Shown here in pieces: positions 22,822-33,486 of a DNA stretch of 64,000 nt. The notes below the pieces were generated by a model. The model searched no databases. It worked only from the letters and a program-made list of their open reading frames with translations, and was not told the origin of the DNA. The position numbers were made by a program, and so were the translations under genes. Positions within the stretch are counted from its first letter, which is position 1. Each line of letters begins with the position of its first letter. The DNA comes from Taxillus chinensis (Eukaryota; Streptophyta; Magnoliopsida; Santalales; Loranthaceae), in NCBI GenBank assembly GCA_023512835.1, contig CM042090.1, positions 47,013,321-47,077,320 on the forward strand, in the 5' to 3' direction.

Positions 22822-22898
22822 ATCAAAACTACGTCGTTTTGATCCTGGGTTTCACTTAATCAAAACTACGTCGTTTTGATAATGGGAGGTCTATATAA
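22822..22898 (+). promoter_or_regulatory. promoter-like block in solo LTR: two ACGTC hairpins and TATA box
   Basis: Two 22-bp inverted repeats, arms ATCAAAAC / GTTTTGAT around TACGTC, lie at 22822-22843 and 22859-22880, 37 bp apart. A TATA box (TATATAA, 22892-22898) follows 11 bp later. ACGT-core sites are bound by plant bZIP factors. Transcription would start about 30 bp downstream, just before the GA tract. Confidence 0.6.
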
Positions 22899-22948
22899 GG
22901 ATGAGGAGACTCCTTGTTCTAGGGTTAGGGTTCTTTTCGGCCCGTCGC

Positions 22949-22949
<1 letters not shown>

Positions 22950-22993
<44 letters not shown>

Positions 22994-23000
22994 GAGAGAG
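22950..23000 (+). repeat. (GA)n microsatellite
   Basis: A nearly pure GA run, broken by GGGA. It sits where the transcribed leader of this LTR would be. Confidence 0.95.
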
Positions 23001-23268
23001 GGAAGGAAGGAGAGCTGCTGGCTTGCTGCCGGAGCGTCGTGCGTGGGGAAGACAACGTCTAGCGTGGAAGCAAGAGCTGGAGGACGTTTTCAAGGTAGGG
23101 ATTCTGTTTTCTTATACCTGATCCGGGGTTAGGCCCTGTGGTGAAGTACCCGTTGGATATTGTCCTTGTTATCATACTATTTATATGTAAATTCATATAG
23201 GTGTGATCTCCTATATGAATGTTGGCCTTCAATGGCGTTGTTTGGATATATGTATATATGCCTGCCAA

Positions 23269-23379
23269 GTGTTTGACATAATGCCTGTGAGGCTGTGCAT
23301 GTTATGTGTTTGACATAATGCCTGTGAGGCTGTGCATGTTATGTGTTTGAGGTAATGCCTATGAGGCCACGCACGTCAA
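23269..23379 (+). repeat. 37-bp tandem repeat I
   Basis: Three units of TGTTTGACATAATGCCTGTG-type sequence starting at 23269, 23306 and 23343; the first two are identical. More decayed copies can be followed to about 23520. Confidence 0.85.
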
Positions 23380-23527
23380 GTGTGTTAGATTATGTCTGTG
23401 TGGCTGGGTTTATGAGATTGTGGATATATGCATGCTAAGTGTTCGATGTTATTCCTGTGTGACTAAGCATATTAAGTGTTTGTTGTTATGCCTGTATGGC
23501 CATGTGTGCTGTGTGTTTGCTTGTACA

Positions 23528-23700
23528 CCCGGTGGCTGTGGAAGCCCGGGACTATTTTGTGGAACCCGGTGGCTGTGGAAGCCCGGGACTGTTTTGTGGA
23601 ACCCGGTGGCTGTGGAAGCCCGGGACTGTTTTGTGGAACCCGGTGGCTGTGGAAGCCCGGGACTGTTCTTGGAACCCGGTGGCTGTGGAAGCCCGGGAGT
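23528..23700 (+). repeat. 37-bp tandem repeat II (CCCGGTGGCTGTGG)
   Basis: Five near-identical units starting at 23528, 23565, 23602, 23639 and 23675 (one unit is 36 bp). Each carries CCCGG and CCCGGG. Three forward frames stay open through it because of this regularity; none is a credible protein. Confidence 0.92.
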
Positions 23701-24208
23701 GTTTATGTACCAGCCTGTGTATGATTGTATTTGCTGCTATAGCCTGTAATTATATCTGGTGGAATAATTGTATCACGACACAGCACTTGTACACAAGCAA
23801 GGCATGTAGATGTTAGGTGCATGGGATGGGTTGGGGAGACATGATCCCTACGAGTCGTGGTTGCTCACCCCTCCTACCATGTTGTTTTCTTTTCAGGAAC
23901 CTACGGGCGTTAGGTGGGACCCCAAGGTGGAAGACCTTATTTATTTTATTGTTTATGTTATTTTATTATGGGAACTGATGTAACCCCAATGGGGATGGAT
24001 TGAAAAGGAGACTTTGTATTAAAGACTGATTTGGTTTGTGGACTGCTTGATGGACTTTATTTTTCTTGAATGTGTTGTGAATGTTTAAAATGTTCGGTTC
24101 TTGGTTTGTATCCTAACCCCTTTGCCCTCCGTGTGGGTAAAAAGGGGAGTCACGTACCGGTTTCCTCGGGTTGGAAATCCGGGGCGTGACATGACCCCAT
24201 GACATTGG

Positions 24209-24658
24209 GCAGGAACTGCATATGCACCACTGCAGGGTGGAAGACAAGTCGGGCATCATCAGATTATCCCTGTGCTATTTGGCATGGAAGATTGTGACTT
24301 CACTTACAACAGAACCATGCTCGGAGAGAAAGGCCAAAAGATGTATCAGGCATGGTCCGCCCCACACAGGATCCAACCCAACAGTCCAAAACCTGGTGTT
24401 TGTCCAGCGTACATATCTTGGAGGGTACAACACAAGCCACAATTAACGACGGACATGAGAGCTATCCTCCAAGATAATCAAAATCTCAGGCAGCAGATCC
24501 AAAGGCTAGAAGCATCTCTAGAAGGAGCTCTTCAGAGGTTGCAGCTGAGGGAAAAACAAGTAGAGACCGTATTAAAGTAGAGGGAGGAGGCAGGTGAGCG
24601 GCCACCCCAGAGGAAGAGGCGCCGTGCTACTTTGGAGATGACTGGAAGAATGCCTTAA
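24209..24658 (+). pseudogene. ORF1 of G3, 3' part
   Basis: Continuation of 20024-21037 after the nested insertions. It holds the coiled coil (QIQRLEASLEGALQRLQLREKQ) and a TAG at 24578-24580 where G1 has CAG. The family's natural end is near 24658, after the basic RKRRR stretch. Confidence 0.78.
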
Positions 24659-24908
24659 GATCATGTAGTGATAGCTTTCATTTTACATGGCATTTCAGCA
24701 TTGAATGTTTGTATTGTGTGTTTTGTTTGTAATAAAGTTATTTGTTTTTCTAACCCTCCGCATATACATTCATGCATACATGCATAGCAAATGAAAAAAA
24801 ACATTAAATAAAAACTCCTTGTACCTAGGTGGGTAGCAGACTTTTTCCAGGATTGCGCACTCTTACAATCTCAGATCTCGCCGCAGTCAAGTATCACAGC
24901 CACAACCA

Positions 24909-27335
24909 ATGGCAGACGAGGCAGAGAATAGACTCATGGAGTTGGAACAATCACAACCTGCCCTGCAGGGGCAAATGGCTTTGATGATGGATATGCTTAC
25001 CAAGCTGACTGAAGAAAGAGAAAGAATCCCGGCAAGAGGAACCCCGACAGGAGGAACTACTAATCACCATCAAGAGCAGGGGCAGGAAGCAGTTCAACCG
25101 CCTAATCTGGCTCCAAGCCAAGCACCCACCTATCATCCTGCTATGGCACAACCCCCGACTCCAAATCAAACTCATTTCACTATGCCCGCATCGGGACATG
25201 CAATGGAGGTAATAGGGTCTCCAGCCCTGAAGGAGGACATTGAGTCCCCTGCCCTAAGACGACTGGAGGAAAGATTGAAAGCCGTAGAAGGCATCGATAG
25301 CTATGGCATGACTAGCCCACAAGACTTATGCTTAGTGTCGGGAGTGGTGCTGCCACCGAAATTCAAAATGCCAGAGTTTGAAAAGTTGAACGGGACCCGA
25401 TGTTCGAAGACACATCTGGCCATGTATTCTCAAAAGATGGCTGCTTATGCTGGTGAAGAGAAGCTCCTCATGCATTGTTTCCAGGAAAGCCTAACTGGGG
25501 CATCCCTTCGCTGGTACTTTCAACTAAATGGAAACCGCATCAAGACATGGAAAGAATTAGCTACTTCCTTCTTGGAATAGTACAAACATGTCACCGTGCC
25601 GGTGCTGGATCGACTAACCCTGCAGTCCATGGAAAAGGGATCCGAGCATAATTTCAAGGATTATGCACGAAGATTGAGAGAGGCCACTGTGGAGGTCCAA
25701 CCTCCTCTTACCGAAAGAGAATTCACCACTCTTTTTATCAACACACTAAAAGGCGTATACTACGAGAAGTTGATAGGTAACGTCTCCAACAGCTTTGCAG
25801 ACTTGGTTGCATCCGGTGAACGTGTAGAAAGTGGAATTAAAGGAGGAAAGCTAAAGGGTGATGCGGCTGAGGCATCAAAACGGTTTCAACCACCAGCAAA
25901 GAAGAAGGAAAATGAGAGTAACCTGGTATACCAAGCGCACCAGTCAATGTAACCAACATTCTACCAAGCACCAGGGTGCTACAGAGGGTCGCCGGTAGCT
26001 GCTTATGCTGCACCTGATCCACCTCCCCAATTCATGCCATACTTGCCGCAAGGAGGGGTTCCATTTCCATATTCAATGGTACCTAACTCATTTCAACCGA
26101 GAGTGCCATACCCAGAGCAACCAAGGCCAGCAACACAGGAAGGACTAGGAGCCTCATTCCAAGGGCAGGGGCAATCGAGGGCCCAAACCCAGCAAGCAGG
26201 AGCAAATCAGGCTTCTCGTTGACCACGACAAGAGTTTGACCCAATTTTAATGACTTATGCGGAATTATACCCCAAGCTCTTAGAAGCAAGGACGGTAACC
26301 CCTATACCCTTGGGAGAAATAAAGACTCCTCCCCCGGCCTGGTAATGGCCAGATGCCAGATGTGAATATCATGCAGGTGGAGCTGGACATGATATTGAAA
26401 ATTGTATAACATTCAAGAGGAAGGTTCAGGCATTGAAGGATGCAAAGTGGCTAGACTTTTCTGCACTAACCGAGACGCCAAGTGTGAACAGCAATCCCCT
26501 CCCACAACACTCCAATAATGTTGCTAGTATCGAGAATGAAGGACAGCTGGAAAGGGTCTCCCAAGTACAAATGGAGAAAACATATTTGTTTACTCACATG
26601 TGAACATGGCTATATACTTGCTAAAGACACACCAGAGGCAGGAAAAGGAACAGATGGGGAAAAACAATGCCCTTATCACAAGATGTCGCAGGGACATGAC
26701 ATCGCAGATTGTAGTGAGCTTTCCGAGGTGGTGCAAAAACTCATGGACCAAAGGATGATCGAATTCTCCAAGGAAGAGATAGAGAGTCAAAGCCACATGA
26801 TCCAAGGAGACATGTCATGCAAACCGTCATGGGTGCCAACCCCCCTTGTCTTGAATGTTAAGAATCCAGAAATCTCACTACTGCCTCATGGAATTACACC
26901 TCTCACCATACGGGTTCCTGCCCCTTTCCCCTACAAGACGGATAATGCAGTCTCATGGAACTATAACTGTGAGGTAGTTCAGGGAGCCACCGCAGCAGAA
27001 AAGAAGACCAGGAGCAGTCGGGCTTATGCCCCTGATATGGTTGACAAAGCAAGGAAAGAAAAGGTCGTCGAACAAGACGTTGAGCCAACACTGGAGGTAA
27101 CAAAGAAAGGAACACCAGTCACTGAAGAGGAAACCACAGAATTTCTGAAACTCATGAAGCAGAGCGAGTATAACATTGTGGACCAGCTAAGTCGACAACC
27201 AGCTCGCATCTCATTGCTCTCATTAATGATGGATTCCCAACCTCACCGGGAAGCACTAATGAAGGTTCTAAGCCAAGCCTATGTTCCTCCAACCATCCCG
27301 GTGGCAAATGTGGATGGACTCACTAGTAACCTCAT
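24909..27335 (+). pseudogene. gag: gypsy gag of G3 with in-frame stops
   Basis: Starts MADEAENRLMELEQ at 24909. It stays in one frame through the gag domain (PKFKMPEFEKLNGTR, LTGASLRWYFQL) but has TAG at 25578-25580, TAA at 25950-25952 (CAA in G1) and TGA at 26220-26222 (CGA in G1), then shifts frame before about 26518. TAATGG also replaces TACAAG near 26343. The two CHHC knuckles are at about 26360-26404 and 26668-26715 (CPYHKMSQGHDIADC). The frame from 26518 reads on into protease without the stop that ends this part in G1. Confidence 0.85.
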
Positions 27336-28242
27336 TATGAACAACGTCTTCAGTTTTGGAGATGACGAGCTACCCCAGGAAGGGAAGGGACATATAAAAG
27401 CTTTGCATATCACGGTCAAATGCAAGGAGCACACCATAGCCCGTGTACTCATTGACAACGGCTCTGCCTTGAACATTATGCCCTTGCATATACTGAAGCA
27501 ACTTGCAATCGACGCATCCTATATGCGTCCTTGTACGATGAAGGTACGGGCATTCCATTGAGGAAAGCGTGACGTGGTGGGAACTCTAGATATTCCACTC
27601 ATGATTGGGCCAACTACTTTTACGGTGGAATTTCAGGTGCTGGACATTGCACCATATTATAGCTGTTTGTTGGGAAGACCCTGGATCCACATGGCGAGAG
27701 CAGTGCCCTCTAGCCTTCATCCAAAAATGAAATTTGTGATGGGAGACCAGCTCATTTGTGTCTCTGGAGAAACAAGTTTGAGGTCGTGAACATCACTTCT
27801 GTACCAAGCTATCATCTCTCGAAGGCATCAAAAATGGTTGCAACCACCATGATCAGGCAAGGGTACAAACCAGGGCAAGGATTAGGCCCAAAGGCTCAAG
27901 GAATCCAGAAACCATTGACCATCCGAGAAAATAACGAAAAGTTTGGGCTAGGCTACGTCCTTACAAAAGCTGACAGACAAAGGGAAGCTATCAAGAAGAG
28001 GGAAGTTAGAATGGCAAGATTGCAGAAAAGGCTAGTACAAGGAGAAAGGAGAAGCTTCCCCCCCCCTTAAATGTTACATTCCGGACTGGAAGATTTATCC
28101 ATAAGAGCCAACCTGAGCCCGAGACGGGGACTGTAGCTATATTGGACACAAATGAGCATGCACCAAGTGAGATGGTTCAGTTAGTGCGAGAGGATCCCAA
28201 CCAGCCATTAAACAATTGGACCTGCCTGGACCTCCCCATAAT
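27336..28242 (+). pseudogene. pro: gypsy protease plus G-patch of G3, exon 1 end
   Basis: The protease motif ARVLIDNGSALNIMP lies at about 27438-27482. A TGA at 27559-27561 and frame changes near 27780 and 28065 break it. The G-patch-like GYKPGQGLGPKAQGIQ segment is near 27860-27910. The C-terminal tail (FIHKSQPEPETG, to DLPIM) stays open up to the donor at 28243, which shows that the family's exon 1 runs to that point. Confidence 0.8.
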
Positions 28243-28428
28243 GTAATGCTTACGGGGTCATTGGGATTTAATGTATTTTATTTTAATGTCCTTTGAAGTG
28301 GTGAAAATTTGTTTTTATCAAAAGCTTTTCAATAAAATGTACTTTTCTTCAAATCTTTCACAGTACATTCCATTCATAACATGTGCATATCATATTTGGT
28401 TACCAACTTGTAATTCTCTTATAAGTAG
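28243..28428 (+). other. probable intron between protease and RT (G3)
   Basis: Donor GTAATG at 28243 and acceptor ATAAGTAG ending at 28428 give 186 nt, against 181 nt in G1. It is AT-rich with stops in frame. Its removal joins the frames on both sides, as in G1. Confidence 0.72.
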
Positions 28429-30819
28429 GTATCACAATGTCAATGAAAACATCATATGCGAAAGCGAAACGAGATGCCTAAGGTTTGACCAAAGTCCAAA
28501 CTGGGAGCAGCCAGTGTTTGAAGCTGATGAGAATGAGGCAGAGGAGACACCCGAGCTACCGGGAGAGATCATACGCCTATTGGAAAGGGACGATCGCTTA
28601 TCCATTCCAAGTGAAGACCCAGTAGAAATAGTGAATTTGGGGACGACATCCGAACCAAAAGAATTGAGGGTAGGGTCTTTGATAGCTACTGACATCAAGA
28701 AGAAGTTAATCGAGCTGTTAAGTAGCTACATCGACGTTTTTGCATGGTCATACCAAGATATGCCAGGATTAGACACAGATATAGTGCAACATCACATACC
28801 AGTGAAGCCAGAGTGCAAGCCAGTACAGTAGAAATTGCGACGAATGAGACTGGAGATGCTACTGAAGATTAAAGAAGAAGTTAAAAAGCAATGGGACGCA
28901 GGTTTCCTAAGTGTCTCCCACTATCCAGAAAGGGTGGCCAATGTTGTGCCAGTACCGAAGAAAGGAGGCAAAGTCCGCATGTGTGTTGACTATAGTGATC
29001 TGAACTGGGCCAGTCCGAAAGATAACTTCCCGCTTCCTCATATTGATACCTTGGTGGATAATACAGAAAAACACGCTCTATTCTCATTCATGGATGGTTT
29101 CTCAGGGTACAATCAGATTCGCATGGCCCCCGAACACAAGGAGAGGACCACATTTACGACACTTTGGGGCACATTCTGTTATAATGTGATGCCTTTGGTC
29201 TGAAGAACGCAGGGGCAACCAATCAGCGAGCCATGGTGACTCTATTCCACGACATGATGCATAAAGAAGTCGAGGTCTATGTGGATGATATGATAGCTAA
29301 ATCGCAGAGCACTGAAGATCACATCGAAGTACTCCGTAAGCTTTTTAATAGACTACGGAAATATCAACTCAAATTGAACCCAGAAAAGTGCACTTTTGGA
29401 GCCATGTCGGGAAAACTGTTAGGTTTCATTGTGAGCCAAAAAGGAGTGAAAATTGATCCAGATAAGGTTCAAGCTATCCAAGAGATACCCCCACCGCAAA
29501 CCATCAAGGAGGTCAGAGGATTCCTAGGGCATTTGAATTACATTGCCCGATTCATTTCACAATTAACAGCCACATGTGAACCAATTTTCAAGACTTTACA
29601 GAAGAATAATCAAGAAATTTGGAATGACAAATGTCGAGAAGCTTTTGATAGGATCAAGCAATATCTGTCCAATCCACCTGTTCTGGTCCCCCCAGTACCA
29701 GACAAACTCTTGATCTTATACTTGACTGTCCAAGGGTCCTCAATGGGTTGTGTCTTGGGGCAACATGATTTTACAGGCAAGAAGGAGCAGGCCATTTATT
29801 ATCTAAGCAAGAAGTTCACCATCAACGAAATGAATTACACACCATTGGAAAAGACATGTTGTGCCCTTGTTTGGATAACAAGACGATTGAGGCAATACAC
29901 TCTTTATCATACCACATGGCTGATTTCGAGGCATGATCCACTCAAATATCTCTTGGAAAAGCCATCCATCTCTGGAAGAATCGCCAAATGGCAGCTGATC
30001 CTATCGGAGTATGATATCATCTACGTGCCACAAAAAGCTATAAAAGGAAGTGCAATAGCTGATTACTTGGCAAACAGAGCACTAGAAGATTACGAGCCTA
30101 TGACTGTTGGATTTCCAGACGAGCACATCAACATTCTTACGGACGAAGTAGCAGACATATGGACGATGTGGTTTGATGGAGCCTCCAGTCCCTTAGGTCA
30201 CGGTGGTGGGGCCATCCTGATATCCCCAAAAGGCGAACATTTCCCCATGGCGGCAAAGCTAACTTTCCCTTGTACAAAAAATGTAGGAGAATATGAGGCT
30301 TGTGTGATGGGACTTCAAGAAGCAATTAACAAAGGAATCAAAAAATTACGAGTGTTCGGTGATTCGGCACTCATCATTTTTCAAGTAAGGGGTGAATGGG
30401 AGACTCGAAATCACAAACTAATCCCCTATCAGGAGTATGTTACAGAGTTAGCCGAGCAATTCGAAGACATCATGTTTGAGCATATGCCTAGGGAATACAA
30501 TCAGCTTCCTGATGCACTGGCCACTCTAGCCTCCCTCCTTCGACTAGACACAACGCTGGAAGTCCAGTCTTTTGATATTCGTATACAAGATGCTCCTGCA
30601 CATTGCATGGCCATTGAAGGAAATACTGAAGAAAAACCTTGGTTTGATGACGTCAAACAGTATTTGCTTAAGCAAGAGTACCCAGCCGAGGCCTCTGAGT
30701 GTGACAAACGAAATATCCGAAGGTTGGCGTCCAACTACTACCTTGATGGTCCCATCCTATATAAGCAAAACCATGACATGGTGTTACTGCGATGCTTGGC
30801 AAAAGAAGAGTCGAAATAG
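28429..30819 (+). pseudogene. pol: gypsy RT, RNase H and second RNase H of G3
   Basis: The best-kept gypsy pol in the window. TAG at 28829-28831 (CAG in G1) and a one-base loss in a T run near 29193 break the RT N-terminal half. From 29233 to 30819 a 528-codon frame is open and contains YVDD (29278-29289), the RT thumb, the first RNase H and the archaeal-type second RNase H (WFDGASSPLGHG, EYEACVMGLQ, GDSALIIF, then LPDALATLASL). The stop at 30817-30819 lies just before integrase. Confidence 0.9.
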
Positions 30820-31877
30820 ATAATGAAAGAAGTGCACGAAGGAGAATGCGGTTCACACGCAAATGGACATGCATTAACAAGGCAAATCATGCGAATGGGC
30901 TATTATTGGGTAACCATGGAGAAAGATTGTATTAAATATGTGCGCAAATGCCTCAAGTGTCAAATTTATGGCGATAAAATCCAAGTACCGCCATCTAGAC
31001 TGCATGCGATCGTTTCCCCGTGGCCGTTTTCGCTTTGGGGCGTCGATGTTATCGGACTAATCTCGCCAAAAGCTTCCAATGGTCACCGCTTCATCTTAGT
31101 GGCCATCAATTACTTTACCAAGTGGGTAGAAGCAGCGTCATATGCCAACGTCACATAAGCTGTGGTACTTAAATTTATGCGGAATAACATCATATGCCGC
31201 TATGGACTTCCTGAGCAGATCATAATAGACAATGCTGCCAATCTGAACAGTCGGATGATGGGTAAATTGTGCGAAACGTACAAAATTCAGCACCGCAACT
31301 CGACCCCCTATCGCCCAAAGATGAATGGAGCAGTTGAAGCAGCCAATAAGAACATCAAGAACATTATCAGAAAGATGACTGAGACATACAAAGATTGGCA
31401 TGAGAAGCTACCATATGCTTTGCATGCTTATCGTACCTCAGTGCGAACATCAACTAGGGAAACTCCATTTTCTTTGGTCTATGGCATGGAAGCAGTTCTA
31501 CCTATCGAAGTGGAGATACCTTCCCTCCGAGTACTCAGCTTGAAGAAGCAGAATGGGCCCAAAGTTGTTATGAGCGGTTGAATTTAATTGAGGGCAAACG
31601 CTTAGCAGCTGTTTGCAGAGTATAGCTATATCAACAGAGAATGATGAACAACTACAATAAAAAGGTGAAGCCTAGAAGCTTTCAGGCGGGTGACCTCGTC
31701 CTCAAGAAGATTTTACCAATTCAACATGACCATAGAGGCAAGTGGACTCCCAATTATGAAGGGCCATATGTGGTGAAAAAAGCATTCTCAGGAGGTGCCT
31801 TAATCCTTGTCAGAATGGATGGGGATGAGCTCCCTAACCCGGTGAATAGCGATGCGGTGAAAAAGTTCTATGCTTAA
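30820..31877 (+). pseudogene. int: gypsy integrase of G3
   Basis: Zinc-binding part (HEGECGSHANGHALTRQ, CLKCQ) at about 30835-30963. Catalytic Asp in WGVDVIG, Asp in IDNAANLNS and Glu in NGAVEAANKN are all present. TAA at 31156-31158 (CAA in G1) and a frame change near 31530-31640 interrupt it. Ends with the conserved DAVKKFYA and TAA at 31875-31877. Confidence 0.88.
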
Positions 31878-32041
31878 CTCTCACACCTCTCAACAAGATT
31901 CTCATTCCTACAATGAGCGAACTTGGTGAAAACCCAAAAGGGCACCAAGGGTAAAATACAAAGCTCCAACAAAAGACAAAGAAGCAAGCAAAGGCGGACT
32001 TGGTGAAAACCCAAAGGGGCACCAAGGGTAAAATACAAAGT
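31878..32041 (+). other. start of G3 3' UTR, cut by copia element A
   Basis: Carries the two CTTGGTG/CACCAAG hairpin units (31922-31949 and 31999-32026). Stops at 32041 where element A enters. The remaining 3' UTR and 3' LTR must lie right of the window. AAAGT (32037-32041) is the expected left target duplication of A; its partner is not visible. Confidence 0.75.
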
Positions 32042-32226
32042 TGTTGGATCAAGCCCAGAATTTGGATAATGCTGATAAAGCCCTATGTAATTTGATTTGA
32101 GATCTTTTGTGTTTTGTCTTTAATCATTGCAAAAGATATGTTATTAATCCGGAGATACACTCGTAAGAGCAAAGCTAAGGACAAGATACATAATCCTGAT
32201 CCGGACGAGAGTGAGTGTCGTCAAAC

Positions 32227-32245
32227 ACTTGGTAAATAACCAAGT
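32227..32245 (+). other. conserved LTR hairpin of copia family
   Basis: Arms ACTTGGT / ACCAAGT around a 5-nt AT loop. Present in all four copies of this LTR (also 40443-40461, about 52127-52145 and about 54023-54041). Confidence 0.6.
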
Positions 32246-32299
32246 CCCCTATACATACGGAATAAGGAACATTTGTGCGGACTAAGGAACGTAAAAGCT

Positions 32300-32840
32300 A
32301 TGGATTAAAGAATCTGCTCTTAATACCTCAAATGGACTAAGTCAAACTGATGCAGAATAAGAATCTTGATCTACAAGGTCACACGAAGTAAAAGAGTCGA
32401 CACGGAGTTAAAAAGTTAAGTCTTCCACTCAAGCGAACTAAAGTAAAGAAGACACGGAGTAAGGCATCTGAGTCTTCCATACATACGAAGTAAGGAAGTA
32501 CTGATGCGGAATAAGGATCAGAATCTTTATTCGCACGGAGTAAGGAAACCAGATGCAGAGTAAGGAATCCAGACCACTCACTCATGCGGAGTAAGGATGT
32601 GCTAGTACGGAGTAAGCCATCCGATCCTTTAAACTTGCAAGGAGTAAGAAACTCGTAAGGAGTAAGGAACTTACATGCGGAGTAAGGAAGCGCTGATACG
32701 GAATAAGCACTCCGATCTTCTCATTCACACGGAGTAAGGAAGCGCAGACACGGAGTAGGATTCCAGTACGAAATAGATACGGAGTAAGCAACCACTGACA
32801 CGAAGTAAGGTTCCGAGCTTCATTAGCAACGGAGTAAGGA
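32300..32840 (+). repeat. array of ACGGAGTAAGG-like motifs in copia LTR
   Basis: Seventeen or more degenerate copies of CGGAGTAAGG at irregular spacing of 15-45 bp, separated by variable sequence. Copy number and order differ in each of the other LTRs (39830-40440, 51500-52110, 53690-53990, reversed). Confidence 0.8.
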
Positions 32841-33141
32841 AAATTACACTGGACCAAGAAGATGCTATTTCAACTTACCGCATTTAAAGTTATCAGCTTG
32901 CGGTGTCCTGACGTAAGACAAACTCGTTGAGAACCTGAAGAATCTTACACGTGGATCACCCGGATATGTAGACACAACTTTAATTATACTTGGGAACTCA
33001 CAAAGGTACTTATACTCTTTAAACCCAAGATCTTGATCTCCACAAACCACAGCAGTCAAGGCAGAGAGATTACCGAGGAATAGTTAGTGCTGAACGCATT
33101 CCGGAACTACAAGTTCCAAGGTTGTCTCTTAGGAATGTTTT

Positions 33142-33149
33142 TATAAATA
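33142..33149 (+). promoter_or_regulatory. LTR TATA box (element A)
   Basis: TATAAATA, conserved in the B LTRs (51189-51196 on the minus strand). Expected transcription start about 30 bp downstream. Confidence 0.6.
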
Positions 33150-33428
33150 TTCATACTTATACATTTGAAAATGTATGTGTGCGAACGAGCCTGAATCAAC
33201 CCTGTGTATGCACAAGAGTTCAAAGACATAATATAGGCTAGTGTGTGAATCCTTTTGTAAATAGAGTGTAAAAGAGTCTTGCTTCTATTTTGTGGTATTT
33301 ATCTTTTGATAATAAAACAAAATACTTCGACTATCTGGTTATCTTCCGTAGTGATTCTATCACTTAACTAGATAAGTGTTGTGTCATAAGAGAATTCACC
33401 CCCCTCTAGGCTCCAAGGGACCATCAGG

Positions 33429-33439
33429 TGGTATCGAGC
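33429..33439 (+). other. primer binding site of A, one base short
   Basis: TGGTATCGAGC, two bases after the LTR. Element B has the full TGGTATCAGAGC (initiator tRNA-Met). The missing A would weaken priming. Confidence 0.75.
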
Positions 33440-33486
33440 ACGTTCTATTTGTTCTAAGTAGAGATCCCACTCTCTCACTCTCAAGA

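Larger units (their letters stand above)
22255..24191 (+). mobile_element. solo LTR of another LTR-retrotransposon family (1937 bp)
   Basis: Starts TGTAATGACCC, ends GGGGCGTGACA, and is flanked by the 5-bp duplication TGACC (22250-22254 and 24192-24196). There is no primer site, polypurine tract or coding sequence, and no second copy in the window, which fits a solo LTR left by recombination between the two LTRs of a full element. It carries a promoter-like block (22822-22898), a GA microsatellite (about 22950-23000) and two minisatellites. ORFs in it are repeat-driven. Confidence 0.85.
21038..24204 (+). mobile_element. TRIM-like non-autonomous LTR element, itself interrupted
   Basis: Without the nested solo LTR and its duplicated 5 bp it is 1225 bp: LTR 415, interior 395, LTR 415. 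The LTRs are 21038-21452 and 21848-22254 plus 24197-24204. They start TGTCAC/TGTCAT-GACCC and end TGACA. A primer site for initiator tRNA-Met is at 21455-21466, and a purine-rich tract precedes the second LTR. No gag or pol is present, so it must have been moved by proteins of another element. I count about 28 differences between its LTRs, nearly all transitions. Confidence 0.85.
32042..33426 (+). mobile_element. 5' LTR of copia element A (1385 bp)
   Basis: Starts TGTTGGATCAAGCCC and ends GGGACCATCA. The same LTR appears reversed at 39216-40643, 50891-52328 and 53078-54224. It holds a hairpin (arms ACTTGGT / ACCAAGT, 32227-32245), an array of ACGGAGTAAGG-like motifs (about 32300-32840), a TATA box (33142-33149) and AATAAA (33311-33316). 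Confidence 0.93.

Noticed and set aside
23420..23816. ORFs with repeated GGCGSPGLF or WLWKPGT
   Set aside because: Produced by the 37-bp minisatellite, which is open in three frames.
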